Shown: one piece after another, positions 1-5,578 of the stretch
Layout of the letters: every line of letters starts with the position of its first letter
Numbering within the stretch: position 1 is the stretch's first letter
NCBI GenBank assembly: GCA_014796735.1
Contig: JAAVIG010000011.1
Span: 1-6,451, forward strand
Source: Oscillospiraceae bacterium
GTDB taxonomy: Bacteria > Bacillota > Clostridia > Oscillospirales > Ruminococcaceae
DNA length: 6,451 bases
Direction of reading: 5' to 3'
Made by a program: the position numbers and the translations under genes
Notes under the pieces: model-generated
Database searches by the model: none
What the model saw: only the letters and a program-made list of their open reading frames with translations
Told to the model about the DNA's origin: nothing

Positions 1-1
1 T

Positions 2-205
2 ATTTTGGCAAACGGTATAGTTCTTACGGGCGGAGGCGCGCTGCTGAAAGGTCTTGATAAGTACGTTCAGAAAAAGATTGGTGCGCCCTGCTATGTTGCC
101 GATAATCCTTTGGAGTGTGTTGCCAAAGGAGTTGAGGCTTCCTTCAGCTTGTCGGAGGAATTGCTGGACGGTTTTGAAAAGATTTCTCTTTACCGTTATA
201 AATAG
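2..205 (+). CDS. mreB: MreB/Mbl-type rod-shape protein, C-terminal end only
   Basis: Only the last 67 codons are present; the gene runs in from the left edge, so the reading frame begins at base 2 and no start codon is in view. The visible part opens with the actin-fold signature GIVLTGGGALLKGL followed by an ADNPLECVAKG stretch, which is the conserved end of the MreB/Mbl family of bacterial actin homologues. These ATP-dependent filaments lie under the inner face of the membrane and direct lateral cell-wall synthesis. MreB and its paralogue Mbl cannot be told apart from this fragment, so the symbol is the family name. It stops with TAG 24 bases before the next start on the same strand, with no hairpin in between, so the two genes are probably co-transcribed. 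Confidence 0.88.
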   Translation: MLANGIVLTGGGALLKGLDKYVQKKIGAPCYVADNPLECVAKGVEASFSLSEELLDGFEKISLYRYK

Positions 206-229
206 CATTAAAAAAGAAAGAGGTATTTA

Positions 230-1165
230 ATGCACAGGCTAAAAAAGATGATAAATTCCGCGGTTTACGCGGTAGAACGTATTTCAAAGCGTTTTGATTC
301 GGATAATCTTTCGGCTTATGCGGCACAGGCGGCATTCTTTATTTTTATATCCATCTTTCCTTTTTTAATGCTGTTTCTTAATTTATTAAAGTATATACCT
401 TTTTTCAGCAGCGAGAATATCGAGAGCTGGACAATGGAAATATTTTCGCCGCTTATCGGCGAGCTGTTAAAGGGGATAATACAGGAGGCAAGCACCTCCG
501 GTTCCGGCGCGCTTATTTCAATTACCACCATTGCGGCTCTTTGGTCATGCTCAAAAGGGGTTTTGGGTATAATATACGGATTGAATTCAATATATAAAAC
601 CACGGAAAAAAGAGGTTATATCCTGCTCAGGGCAACGGCGATCTTTTACACTGTGGGGTTATTGGTGGCTCTGATTGTGGTTTTGCTTTTAATGGTTTTC
701 GGCAATATGATATTGAATCTGCTCTTAACTCATATTCCCGCGTTCGGGTCTTTCGCAAACGCTGTAAGAATAGTACGCTGGTTAGTCTCCTTTGGATTTT
801 TGACAATATTTTTTATGTTTTTGTATACCGTAATTCCCGAAAGGAAAACAAAATTTAAAAACGAGATCCCCGGCGCGGCAGTCAGTGCCGTAGGCTGGAT
901 AGGATTTTCCGCGCTGTATTCTTTGTATATGGATATGTTTGCGAGCCGTTCCAATATTTACGGCAGCTTGACGGCAATAATATTCTTCCTGCTGTGGATC
1001 TATATCTGTATGATTATTTTATTTGTAGGAGCCGAAATAAACGATGCCTTGCGCGTTCATGATTTTACGGTGATAATAAGGCGCAGAAAGGAAAAGAAAA
1101 CAGGACGGGTGCAGGCACAGGTCAGAACGGGAAAGAATAAAGGCGGCACCGATAAAAAACGGTAA
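230..1165 (+). CDS. YihY/BrkB-family inner membrane protein
   Basis: A 311-residue polytopic membrane protein of the YihY/virulence factor BrkB family, whose transport role is not firmly established. Six hydrophobic segments are visible at roughly residues 32-53, 93-117, 133-165, 181-201, 214-235 and 246-270. Family hallmarks are the AYAAQAAFF stretch before segment 1, the ALWSCSKG region in segment 2, the YTVIPERK loop near 200 followed by PGAAVSAVGW, and the closing YGSLTA...LLWIY...FVGAEIN block. The C-terminal tail (from about 284) is strongly basic and probably cytoplasmic. The start is set by GAAAGAGG at 216-223, six bases before ATG. It lies 24 bases after the mreB stop. The last codons form the left arm of a terminator hairpin. 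The family call is firm; the biochemical function is not known. Confidence 0.9.
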   Translation: MHRLKKMINSAVYAVERISKRFDSDNLSAYAAQAAFFIFISIFPFLMLFLNLLKYIPFFSSENIESWTMEIFSPLIGELLKGIIQEASTSGSGALISITTIAALWSCSKGVLGIIYGLNSIYKTTEKRGYILLRATAIFYTVGLLVALIVVLLLMVFGNMILNLLLTHIPAFGSFANAVRIVRWLVSFGFLTIFFMFLYTVIPERKTKFKNEIPGAAVSAVGWIGFSALYSLYMDMFASRSNIYGSLTAIIFFLLWIYICMIILFVGAEINDALRVHDFTVIIRRRKEKKTGRVQAQVRTGKNKGGTDKKR

Positions 1166-1182
1166 GCCGCCGTATTTTGTTT
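1142..1182. terminator. Two-way intrinsic terminator between convergent genes
   Basis: GGCGGC (1142-1147) pairs with GCCGCC (1166-1171), and just inside ACC (1148-1150) pairs with GGT (1161-1163) across a two-base AA bulge. The plus strand continues with GTATTTTGTTT, ending the mreB-yihY transcript. On the minus strand the hairpin is followed by TTTATTCTTT, and it begins 21 bases past the tsaD stop, so the same hairpin can end tsaD transcription. The left arm lies inside the last yihY codons. Confidence 0.7.
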
Positions 1183-1191
1183 ATATGATCA

Positions 1192-2193
1192 TCAATCTAA
1201 CTTTAAGCTTGCGACAGCGTTTAAAGAGCTGTCCCCGATATTTCCCGCCAGATATTCATAGTAGGCTTGGCTTCCTATCATGGCGGCGTTATCTCCGCAA
1301 AGGGAGACGGGAGGTATATAAAGCTTAATTCTGTGAGCTTCCGCCTGCTGTGACAAAGTTTCTCTGAGTCCGCTGTTTGCCGCGACGCCGCCCGCCAAAG
1401 CTACGGTTTTGTAGCTATTGTCCAGCGCCGCTTTAATGAATTTTGAGGTAAGTATATCGCAGACAGTGTGCTGAAAGCTTGCGGCAAGATCGTTTACGTT
1501 GATTTTTTCGCCCTTTTGCTCGGAATTGTGAACAAGGTTGATAACGGCGGTTTTAAGTCCCGAAAAACTGAAATCGTAAGGATTTTCCGTTTTAGGTATC
1601 GGCAGCTTGTATCTTTTCGGGTCGCCCGTCTTTGCCGCTTTGTCAACGTGAACGCCGCCGGGGTAGGGAAATCCCATAGAGCGCGCCGCTTTGTCAAATG
1701 CTTCGCCCGCTGCGTCGTCGAGAGTTTTGCCGATGGTTTTGAATTCGGTATAATTCTCGACTTTTATAATATGAGAATGTCCTCCGCTTGCAACAAGGCA
1801 AAGATAAGGGGGTTCAAGCTCGCTGTGAGCGATATAATTTGCGGCGATATGTCCCTTTATGTGATGTACAGGTATAAGTGGCTTATTCGCCGCCAATGCC
1901 AGCCCTTTTGCAAAATTAACTCCCACTAACAGAGCGCCGATAAGCCCCGGCGCGTAAGTGACCGCCACCGCGTCACAGTCGGAAAGCGTAATGCCCGCCT
2001 GCTTTAAAGCTTCGTCACAAACTCCCGTAATGTTTTCGCAGTGTCTTCTTGAAGCGATCTCGGGGACAACTCCGCCGTACAGCTTGTGTTCGTCTATTTG
2101 CGTCGCCACTATGCTTGATATGATTTTTCTGCCGTCCTCTACGACGGCACAGGCTGTTTCGTCGCAGGAGGATTCTATTGCAAGTATTTTCAT
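1192..2193 (-). CDS. tsaD: tRNA N6-adenosine threonylcarbamoyltransferase TsaD (Kae1/Qri7/YgjD family)
   Basis: A 333-residue cytoplasmic enzyme that transfers the threonylcarbamoyl group from threonylcarbamoyl-AMP to A37 of tRNAs reading ANN codons, working with TsaB and TsaE. The N-terminus MKILAIESSCDETA is the family signature. The metal ligands are visible as the HHIKGH block (H111 and H115 with an HxxxH spacing) and D301 in CGDNAAM; the nucleotide-binding SGGH (136-139) and GEAFDKAAR (from 163) are also present. Length is normal. The open frame extends 21 codons further upstream, but that part is not TsaD-like, so the start is placed at the ATG of MKILAI (2193). The Shine-Dalgarno is modest, AAAGGA about 13 bases upstream. 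The gene runs convergent to yihY and lies directly downstream of the element integrase, in the same orientation, with a 69-base gap. tsaB and tsaE are not in the window. Confidence 0.96.
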   Translation of the reverse strand: MKILAIESSCDETACAVVEDGRKIISSIVATQIDEHKLYGGVVPEIASRRHCENITGVCDEALKQAGITLSDCDAVAVTYAPGLIGALLVGVNFAKGLALAANKPLIPVHHIKGHIAANYIAHSELEPPYLCLVASGGHSHIIKVENYTEFKTIGKTLDDAAGEAFDKAARSMGFPYPGGVHVDKAAKTGDPKRYKLPIPKTENPYDFSFSGLKTAVINLVHNSEQKGEKINVNDLAASFQHTVCDILTSKFIKAALDNSYKTVALAGGVAANSGLRETLSQQAEAHRIKLYIPPVSLCGDNAAMIGSQAYYEYLAGNIGDSSLNAVASLKLD

Positions 2194-2262
2194 AATATCT
2201 CGGTTTTCCTTTATTATCAATGTTTTTCGGTTGTTTTTATAAGGCTTCCGCACCAATATGAT

Positions 2263-3390
2263 TTACCCTATACAAATTGCTTCTTCAAACTTTTTCATTT
2301 GCTTTATTTTTTCATCTTCTGTTACATGGACGTATAATCCCATTGTAATACTGACATCGGAATGACCGAGTATTACTTGAAGTGTCTTTGGGTTCATATT
2401 AGCTTCGATGGCTCTCGTGGCAAAGGTGTGACGTAGGGTGTGCATAGAAAAACGTTTAATACCGGCTTTGTCTGCTAAATGATAAAGTGCTTCATCATAG
2501 GAAGAATTTTTGCTGAGATTTCCTTTTTTATTCAGAAAAACATAATCATTGTACATCAAACTGAATATTTTACGCTGTTCATCTTCTTTCCTTTTAGCCA
2601 AAAGTATATTGTAAGCTGTTTGGGTCAATGGAATTGTCCTATATCCGGCTTCACTTTTTGGCTCTCCTACAATAAACTCGGCACTGTCATATTTGTAATA
2701 AACCGAACGCTGAATATTTATTGTACGCTGCTTAAAGTCAACATCTTCCCACCTTAATCCTATTAACTCACCTGTTCTTAGTCCTGTTTCAAGAATAAAT
2801 GCAAATTGTTCAAATTTACTTGTACCATTTGCGATTTCTAAAAACTTCTTTTGTTCATCAAGAGTAAGAAACCTGACTTTTGTTTTATCCTTTTTGGGAC
2901 ACTTTACAGATTTAATAACAGGGTTGTAGGGAATTATAAAGTTTTCAACAGCATATGAAAACATATTTGACATTGTTATTCGACACTGGTTAATGGTGGA
3001 GCTTTTATACTTATCCAGCATTTGATTAAGTACCATTTGACAGTTAAGCGGTTTAACTTCGGATATTACCATGTTACCAATGATGTCTTTAACATTACGG
3101 TTGTAGCGTTCTTTATAGTTTCTGACAGTGTTAGCTTTTGTAGTCTTTTCTTTGACCTCAGTGATCCAAAAATCAAACCATGCGTTGACCGTCATTTGAG
3201 AAGCTTCGCCGATATTACTATGTTCATTCTCATATCGGGCTTCCGCTAACCATTTTTTTGCCTCTGATGCAATGTCAAAATGTTTTTCTACTCGTTTACC
3301 TAAACGATTGGTAAACCTCGCGGTATACTTACCGTCCTTTCTTTGCGAAACCCCCTCACCTAAATTTTTGCCTTTTAGATCCTTTCCCAT
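2263..3390 (-). CDS. int: Tyrosine recombinase, Tn916-Int-like integrase, complete
   Basis: A 375-residue site-specific recombinase expected to insert and excise the element. An AP2-like arm-DNA-binding domain is seen at about residues 10-55 (GEGVSQRKDGKYTARF). A SAM-like core-binding domain follows (about 65-165). The catalytic domain runs from about 175 and has all family residues: R205 in ETGLRTGEL, K245 in GEPKSEAGYRT, H317 and R320 in HTLRHTF, H343 in LGHS and the nucleophile Y353 in GLYVHV. The frame extends 13 codons upstream, but ATG at 3390 is preferred because AAAGGAG lies eight bases before it and the protein then starts like its relatives. It sits downstream of xis in the same direction, has its own strong promoter, and ends 69 bases before tsaD. 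Nothing suggests inactivation. Confidence 0.93.
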   Translation of the reverse strand: MGKDLKGKNLGEGVSQRKDGKYTARFTNRLGKRVEKHFDIASEAKKWLAEARYENEHSNIGEASQMTVNAWFDFWITEVKEKTTKANTVRNYKERYNRNVKDIIGNMVISEVKPLNCQMVLNQMLDKYKSSTINQCRITMSNMFSYAVENFIIPYNPVIKSVKCPKKDKTKVRFLTLDEQKKFLEIANGTSKFEQFAFILETGLRTGELIGLRWEDVDFKQRTINIQRSVYYKYDSAEFIVGEPKSEAGYRTIPLTQTAYNILLAKRKEDEQRKIFSLMYNDYVFLNKKGNLSKNSSYDEALYHLADKAGIKRFSMHTLRHTFATRAIEANMNPKTLQVILGHSDVSITMGLYVHVTEDEKIKQMKKFEEAICIG

Positions 3391-3435
3391 TATATCAACT
3401 CCTTTAATGAATAAAAGAGCTTGACACATATAATA

Positions 3436-3464
3436 AGTATATCATTTTTGCTTGTTATTGTCAA
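3436..3464 (-). promoter_or_regulatory. Sigma-A promoter of int
   Basis: On the minus strand a perfect -35 TTGACA (3464-3459) and a near-perfect -10 TATACT (3441-3436) are separated by exactly 17 bases. Transcription would begin near 3429, giving a leader of about 39 bases that carries the AAAGGAG site of int. The -35 is only a few bases beyond the xis stop codon and overlaps an imperfect dyad, TTGATAATTGACAA (3471-3458), that could serve as an operator. Confidence 0.75.
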
Positions 3465-3467
3465 TTA

Positions 3468-3677
3468 TCAAACCTCCAAAATTTTCTCAATATAACTTTC
3501 AAACTCCTTTCGCTTTATCAGCTTTTTCTTACCCACATGAAGCACGAATGGACACATAGGATTACTTACCAGTTCTGTTAAGCGGTTGATACCTATGTTA
3601 CTGTACTCGGCTGCTTCATTGATAGTCAAGTTTAACTTTTCCCATATTGGTACTGTGTTAAGTGTTGTTCCTTTCAT
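3468..3677 (-). CDS. xis: Excisionase, Tn916 Xis-like winged-helix protein
   Basis: A 69-residue basic DNA-binding protein resembling Tn916 Xis in length, in the N-terminal PIWEK...LTINEAAEY pattern and in the basic C-terminal GKKKLIKRKEFESYI. The helix-turn-helix is at about residues 17-36 (LTINEAAEYSNIGINRL) and the wing at about 44-57. The family role is to bind near the element ends, bend DNA and steer the integrase towards excision. ATG at 3677 has AAAGGAG eight bases upstream, the same arrangement as int. It lies 77 bases upstream of the int start with the int promoter in the gap, so int can be made without xis. A general MerR-like excisionase of another family is the only realistic alternative. 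Confidence 0.85.
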   Translation of the reverse strand: MKGTTLNTVPIWEKLNLTINEAAEYSNIGINRLTELVSNPMCPFVLHVGKKKLIKRKEFESYIEKILEV

Positions 3678-3717
3678 ATCATAATCTCCTTTACCTTTAC
3701 TTTAGCATATTAAATTG

Positions 3718-3730
3718 TGTTTTGTAAACA
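3718..3730. promoter_or_regulatory. Dyad TGTTT-TGT-AAACA at the xis transcription start
   Basis: A 5-base inverted repeat with a 3-base centre (TGTTTTGTAAACA) lies immediately downstream of the predicted xis -10, a normal place for a repressor operator. It shares the TGTAAA half-site with a longer dyad upstream of the small HTH gene (4257-4272). The assignment as operator is inference, and AT-rich DNA makes short dyads common. Confidence 0.3.
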
Positions 3731-3731
3731 T

Positions 3732-3759
3732 AATATAAAAAAGGTTATAAATCTATCAA
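3732..3759 (-). promoter_or_regulatory. Probable sigma-A promoter of xis
   Basis: The minus strand has TTGATA (3759-3754) as -35 and TATATT (3737-3732) as -10 with a 16-base spacer; an overlapping TATTAT (3735-3730) gives an 18-base spacer. Each box matches five of six consensus bases. The leader before the xis start would be about 48 bases. The -35 overlaps one arm of the outer stem at 3755-3764, and a short dyad lies at the expected transcription start. Confidence 0.5.
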
Positions 3760-3766
3760 TAAACGC

Positions 3767-3825
3767 AGCAGACATAGGACAAGTCAAACTATTTGTGGAA
3801 CATAGTCATCAAGCCTATGTCTGCT
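3767..3825. repeat. 12-bp perfect inverted repeat (AGCAGACATAGG / CCTATGTCTGCT)
   Basis: AGCAGACATAGG at 3767-3778 is exactly complementary to CCTATGTCTGCT at 3814-3825. The 35 bases between contain a second short stem, ACTAT (3788-3792) with ATAGT (3802-3806), giving a long hairpin with an internal loop. It lies inside the outer 10-bp stem of the three-way structure. Confidence 0.75.
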
Positions 3826-3827
3826 TA

Positions 3828-3862
3828 CATACTCCGGTACCTTTCTTTTCATACTTTGGTAC
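3828..3862. repeat. Two 13-bp direct repeats spaced 22 bp (CATACTnnGGTAC)
   Basis: CATACTCCGGTAC (3828-3840) and CATACTTTGGTAC (3850-3862) agree at 11 of 13 positions; the only differences are the two central bases. The 22-bp start-to-start distance is about two helical turns, placing both copies on one face of the helix as expected for paired protein-binding sites such as integrase arm sites, Xis sites or iterons. Which protein binds them is unknown. Confidence 0.45.
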
Positions 3863-3907
3863 TGTAGATATATGCCTGTTTATTGATTGATTGGCTTTTT
3901 ATATGAA

Positions 3908-3940
3908 ATAAACATTGTCGCCGAAGCGGCAATAGTTTAT
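3908..3940 (-). repeat. Interrupted hairpin with UUCG tetraloop on minus strand
   Basis: On the minus strand ATAAAC pairs with GTTTAT, then after one bulged base ATTG pairs with CAAT, then a C-A mismatch, then CGC pairs with GCG, closing a UUCG loop. The plus-strand equivalent ends in a GAAG-type loop (GCCGAAGCGGC, 3920-3930). The sequence after it on the minus strand (TTCATATAAAAAG) is not a good U-tract, so it is a poor terminator. Confidence 0.55.
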
Positions 3941-3949
3941 GACATAGCG

Positions 3950-3969
3950 TGCGGTAATTTCTTACCGCA
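3950..3969 (-). repeat. 8-bp perfect hairpin with GAAA tetraloop on minus strand
   Basis: TGCGGTAA (3950-3957) and TTACCGCA (3962-3969) are perfect complements around four bases, which read GAAA, a GNRA-type loop, on the minus strand. It lies 41 bases beyond the stop of the small HTH gene and could be a 3' end stabiliser or part of the larger structure. No U-tract follows it on the minus strand. Confidence 0.6.
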
Positions 3970-4020
3970 TTTATATAGTACGATATTCAAAACAATCGAT
4001 AGCAAGCGTTTTATATAGTA
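3970..4020. repeat. 11-bp direct repeat TTTATATAGTA, two copies 40 bp apart
   Basis: TTTATATAGTA occurs at 3970-3980 and again at 4010-4020. The second copy contains the stop codon of the small HTH gene and the first abuts the GAAA-loop hairpin. It may mark a small duplication or paired binding sites; the AT-rich content makes chance possible. Confidence 0.35.
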
Positions 4021-4190
4021 GAATCTTTTATAAAGCTCTTGACCTTTTTTATTTTGTTATCGTTCAGTTGATACTCTCCCAAAAACCACTTGTAAAGCTG
4101 TACGGGATAGAGGCCTAAAAGAGTAGACAAATGCTTTCTTTTGATTCCGTTTTCTTCAAGATATTTCTTTGTTTTATCTTGCAAGTTCAT
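4011..4190 (-). CDS. Small helix-turn-helix protein (Cro/XRE-like), 59 aa
   Basis: The open frame encodes 59 residues from ATG at 4190 to TAA at 4011-4013. The sequence has the layout of a compact Cro/C1-type domain: a first helix (residues 3-13), then GIKRKHLSTLLG (15-26) as the second helix and turn, and YPVQLYKWFLGE (28-39) as the recognition helix and the conserved W-x-x-G-x segment; a basic last helix follows. Such proteins are usually repressors. The ribosome site is GAAAGGGGG (4213-4205) with a rather long 14-base spacer. It lies between the zinc-finger gene and xis in the same orientation, the position that regulators hold next to xis-int in Tn916-type elements, so it is a candidate controller of excision. 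It has no linked sensor or peptidase domain. Confidence 0.65.
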   Translation of the reverse strand: MNLQDKTKKYLEENGIKRKHLSTLLGLYPVQLYKWFLGEYQLNDNKIKKVKSFIKDSTI

Positions 4191-4256
4191 TGTATTAAAT
4201 ATAGCCCCCTTTCTTTTATGATATTGTCTTTAAAATATGTTCTCGTCTTTTCCCCA

Positions 4257-4272
4257 TTTACAATTCTGTAAA
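4257..4272. promoter_or_regulatory. 16-bp dyad TTTACA-ATTC-TGTAAA upstream of the small HTH gene
   Basis: A perfect 6-base inverted repeat with a 4-base centre lies 67 bases upstream of the HTH start. On the minus strand a weak promoter, TTGTAA then CATATT with an 18-base spacer, begins inside it, so a bound protein could block transcription. Autoregulation by the HTH protein is inference only. Confidence 0.3.
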
Positions 4273-4294
4273 AACATATAAAAACACTTTAAAC

Positions 4295-4308
4295 CCTTTA
4301 TTTAAAGG
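4295..4308 (-). terminator. Weak hairpin after the zinc-finger gene
   Basis: CCTTT (4295-4299) pairs with AAAGG (4304-4308) around a 4-base loop, about 30 bases past the stop of the 411-residue gene. On the minus strand it is followed by a broken T-rich run (GTTTAAAGTGTTTTT). The stem is short, so at best it is a leaky terminator. Otherwise 4191-4338 holds only the ribosome site and dyad of the HTH gene. Confidence 0.25.
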
Positions 4309-4338
4309 CATTTTTGACACTTATAAAAAATCCTAAAT

Positions 4339-5574
4339 TCATACTGCACATTTTTTACGTTTTGCGTCGTTGGCTTTTGCTTTATTGTAGCGGTGCAATA
4401 TATCCTTGCATTTGTCGCTGCATGTCTTTTGATTTCCTGATTTTTTAATAAAACCCTTGTTGCAGATGGCACATTTTAACACATCCTTTCCCGTTTCATA
4501 GGCTTTCAGATATACCATACAATTATAAATATCGTCTACAGAAAATACTTTCTCTTGGCAAGAGCAGGAAAGATCAAATTTAATCTTTATCCTGTCTTTT
4601 TCATGTTCAACATATATACCTTCAGTGTCGGAGAATCTTTTTAAGCTGCCTGAATATGATTTTGCGCCGGATATTTCCAGTATCTTATCCATATTAAGGG
4701 GAGGATGTTTCTTTTTCTTTTTATGAGTACTATTGTCATATTCTACAAAGTGCTTCTTTTTGGTTATTATAAGAAAGCCATTTTTTAAGCGGTTGTTTTC
4801 TTTGCTTTCTTTGTACATACAAAAAAGAGTAAATAAAAGCTCTCTATCATTATTATAAAGTCTGCCATTCTTGTATCTTTTTAAAGAGCTTTCAATAAAG
4901 CTTAAATCACTGGCGGTTATATCAACTGTTCGCTTTTCCTTCTTCTGCTCAATAATACCGTCTATCAGCATATTCCCATTAAGAGCTTTTGTGTATGCAA
5001 GCCTTGGTCTTGGCTTAATTGTTATTTTGTTCTGAACATTCCTTTGCAAGTTCTCAATTAAAATATGTCCGAAACATCTCCATAGTATTGACTTGCTTGT
5101 GGTATTGAAATTTGGATTGCAGTATTCCATATCAACAAAATAATTTACTGCTAAATTGACATTAAACCAACCATTCTTGTCTGTAAAAATATCCTTTATC
5201 GCTTTAACACATAAATATGTATAGGTGTCAAATCTCAAAATTTCATTGGTCATATCTGTGTTGTGTTTCAATACTTCCTCTTTAATGTCTTTGCCTAAGC
5301 CTTGCATTTGCTGTTTTTTAGTGCTAAGCAACAAATAGAGTCTTTTATATTTGGTGTCGTATCTGTTTACTTTATACTTTGGAGTACCGCTATCGTTGAT
5401 TTCGTTGTTCATCAACATTGTATAGTTGAATGGATTGTCACTGAAATAATTAGGTTTCATACCTTTAGTCTGCTTATTTATATGCTCCTTAACTCTGTCG
5501 GCTACACTTTGAGTAGGTTCTGAAACACTTCTAAATGATTTCCCTTTAGCTTCAATAAAGAAGTTAGGACACAT
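4339..5574 (-). CDS. Unrecognised 411-aa protein with C-terminal four-cysteine zinc-finger motif
   Basis: Not recognised as a named family. The last 50 residues contain C368-x2-C371-x13-C385-x3-C389 followed by a very basic tail (HRYNKAKANDAKRKK), a small zinc-ribbon layout seen at the end of many element-borne and phage-associated Firmicute proteins, so nucleic-acid binding is a reasonable guess. The middle (about 65-270) is largely charged with helical patches; a lysine run (285-289) precedes PPLNMDKILEISGAKS. No transmembrane segment, signal peptide, or HxxR/Tyr recombinase motif is visible. ATG at 5574 lies 4 bases after the stop of the truncated recombinase with no good ribosome site, suggesting translational coupling. 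The upstream frame is closed by TAA only a few codons earlier. The first 15-20 residues (MCPNFFIEAKGKSF) resemble a recombinase segment, so the true start could be M39 (5460). Confidence 0.6.
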   Translation of the reverse strand: MCPNFFIEAKGKSFRSVSEPTQSVADRVKEHINKQTKGMKPNYFSDNPFNYTMLMNNEINDSGTPKYKVNRYDTKYKRLYLLLSTKKQQMQGLGKDIKEEVLKHNTDMTNEILRFDTYTYLCVKAIKDIFTDKNGWFNVNLAVNYFVDMEYCNPNFNTTSKSILWRCFGHILIENLQRNVQNKITIKPRPRLAYTKALNGNMLIDGIIEQKKEKRTVDITASDLSFIESSLKRYKNGRLYNNDRELLFTLFCMYKESKENNRLKNGFLIITKKKHFVEYDNSTHKKKKKHPPLNMDKILEISGAKSYSGSLKRFSDTEGIYVEHEKDRIKIKFDLSCSCQEKVFSVDDIYNCMVYLKAYETGKDVLKCAICNKGFIKKSGNQKTCSDKCKDILHRYNKAKANDAKRKKCAV

Positions 5575-5578
5575 AAAA

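Larger units (their letters stand above)
3755..3887. repeat. Outer 10-bp inverted repeat enclosing two inner hairpins
   Basis: ATCAATAAAC (3755-3764) is exactly complementary to GTTTATTGAT (3878-3887). Enclosed are the 12-bp hairpin at 3767-3825 and a 5-bp one, GTACC (3837-3841 in part of GGTACC) with GGTAC (3858-3862). The right arm runs into a short tetranucleotide repeat, (ATTG)3 at 3882-3893. Confidence 0.55.
3755..3969 (-). ncRNA. Candidate structured RNA or structured DNA region between HTH gene and xis
   Basis: This non-coding stretch holds a dense set of inverted repeats. Read on the minus strand, 5' to 3', they are: an 8-bp hairpin with a GAAA loop (3969-3950), a 13-bp interrupted hairpin with a UUCG loop (3940-3908), and a three-way junction (3887-3755). 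In the junction a 10-bp closing stem holds a 5-bp hairpin and a 12-bp hairpin with a further 5-bp tip. GNRA and cUUCGg loops are favoured in RNA and appear only in the minus-strand reading, the orientation of all neighbouring genes. There is no clear U-tract, so simple terminators explain it poorly. It could instead work as DNA, for example as a transfer origin or as a binding array for Int, Xis or the HTH protein. No known RNA family is recognised. Confidence 0.4.

Noticed and set aside
1468..1929. 153-codon plus-strand open frame
   Set aside because: It lies wholly opposite tsaD, whose family motifs are unmistakable; it is an antisense shadow.
2194..2256. 21-codon upstream extension of tsaD
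   Set aside because: The residues are not TsaD-like, and MKILAIESSCDET is the universal family start.
3421..3434. TTGACA followed closely by TATAAT on the plus strand
   Set aside because: The boxes are only two bases apart, far too close for a promoter, and no plus-strand gene follows; the minus-strand promoter explains the region.
3784..3852. A 22-codon open frame on the minus strand starting MKRKVPEYV inside the hairpin region
   Set aside because: No ribosome site precedes its ATG, it is built largely from hairpin arms and the 13-bp repeats, and nothing similar is recognised.
3878..3900. GCC...GGC followed by TTTTT on the plus strand as a terminator
   Set aside because: Only three pairs with a very long loop, and no plus-strand gene upstream.
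3755..3969. CRISPR-like or tRNA-like element
   Set aside because: Repeats are not regularly spaced with unique spacers, and there is no T-loop (GTTCRANNC) or acceptor-stem pattern.
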